Below, in pieces: positions 4,997-5,321 of a stretch of DNA of 5,321 bases (positions are counted from its first letter, which is position 1; each line of letters starts with the position of its first letter). The position numbers and the translations under genes were made by a program. This stretch comes from Chloroflexota bacterium (GTDB taxonomy: Bacteria; Chloroflexota; Limnocylindria; Limnocylindrales; CSP1-4). The stretch lies in contig JACDAH010000537.1 in NCBI GenBank assembly GCA_013695505.1, positions 1 to 5,321 of the forward strand. The letters are read 5' to 3'. The notes beneath the pieces are model-generated. The model saw nothing but the letters and a program-made list of their open reading frames with translations. It had not been told where the DNA came from and did no database searches.

Positions 4997-5321
4997 ATGG
5001 CTGATCCCCTGGACAAGCAGCTCGTCGAAGCCGTTCTGGCGCGTCCACGGCGGGCAAAGGCCGATGTCGAGGAAGCTCGTCTCGCGACCCGCAACCTGCG
5101 GGCGACCAAGGTCACCCTGCCGAAGGTCGCGAGCGACGAGGACGAGGATGAGGACGACGATCTCGAGCTCGGCGCCGAGCCCGGGACGGACGGCAGCGTC
5201 AGCCGCGACGGCGGCGACGTCGGCATCGAGGTCGTCGGCGAGGACGGTGTCGCGGTCGACAACAAGCTCCCGAGCGACGCTCCCGCCAAGCTCGACGCAA
5301 AGGAGCTCGAGGAGCCCTCCG
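4997..5321 (+). CDS. Probable primary sigma factor (RpoD/SigA), N-terminal part only
   Basis: The reading frame is open from the ATG to the window edge (108 complete codons), so the gene continues to the right. The visible part begins MADPLDKQLVEAVLARPRRA, a basic helical stretch to about residue 43. A run of nine acidic residues follows (47-55), then a low-complexity region rich in Asp, Glu, Gly and Val. This resembles the poorly conserved acidic N-terminal region of primary sigma factors, and dnaG followed directly by rpoD is a classic gene order (the macromolecular synthesis operon). None of the conserved sigma regions 1.2 to 4.2 lie within the window, so the name rests on gene order and overall composition. 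Codon use matches dnaG. Another acidic protein, unrelated to transcription, cannot be excluded. Confidence 0.55.
   Translation, partial: MADPLDKQLVEAVLARPRRAKADVEEARLATRNLRATKVTLPKVASDEDEDEDDDLELGAEPGTDGSVSRDGGDVGIEVVGEDGVAVDNKLPSDAPAKLDAKELEEPS

Overview
The window is GC-rich bacterial chromosomal DNA. Codon use is strongly GC-biased, and two TTG starts are well supported. The DnaG primase, the gene order dnaG followed by a probable sigma factor, and a GerW/YtfJ-like protein fit a high-GC lineage such as Chloroflexota or Actinomycetota. That placement is inference; no rRNA or other phylogenetic marker is present. I see no tRNA, rRNA, CRISPR array, intact insertion sequence or phage gene.

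Left part (about 1-1180). Two genes lie on the minus strand, read from right to left: a VOC-fold (glyoxalase/bleomycin-resistance-like) protein, then an AhpD/carboxymuconolactone-decarboxylase-like protein with the full AhpD redox motif. The first 131 bases hold no gene I can defend, only short inverted repeats.

Middle (about 1180-2410). On the plus strand, divergent from the VOC gene, are an ArsR-family repressor, an SRPBCC (AHSA1/START-like) protein whose TTG start overlaps the repressor's stop codon, and a GerW/YtfJ-like protein 9 bases further on. The ArsR/SRPBCC pair is a common two-gene module. The divergent promoter region carries three copies of a GGTYAGY element at an exact 17-bp period, a candidate operator array.

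Between the GerW-like gene and dnaG (2385-3030) lies the wreck of a major facilitator superfamily (MFS) transporter. Its N-terminal portion is still readable, but across at least four reading-frame changes, and the rest of the gene is missing. Next comes a compact control region with two perfect 11-bp-arm inverted repeats that share the same hexamer. They flank an extended -10 promoter element, and a hairpin-rich leader follows.

Right part (3031-5321). dnaG encodes a complete primase with zinc-binding motif and TOPRIM residues in place. After 55 bases comes the start of an acidic protein that runs off the window; by gene order it is probably the N-terminus of the primary sigma factor (rpoD/sigA), but no sigma domain is inside the window.

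Most of the window is ordinary housekeeping and accessory sequence. I do not see a clear undescribed system. The items most worth a second look are the twin palindromes and leader upstream of dnaG, the 17-bp repeats in the divergent promoter, and the decayed MFS gene.
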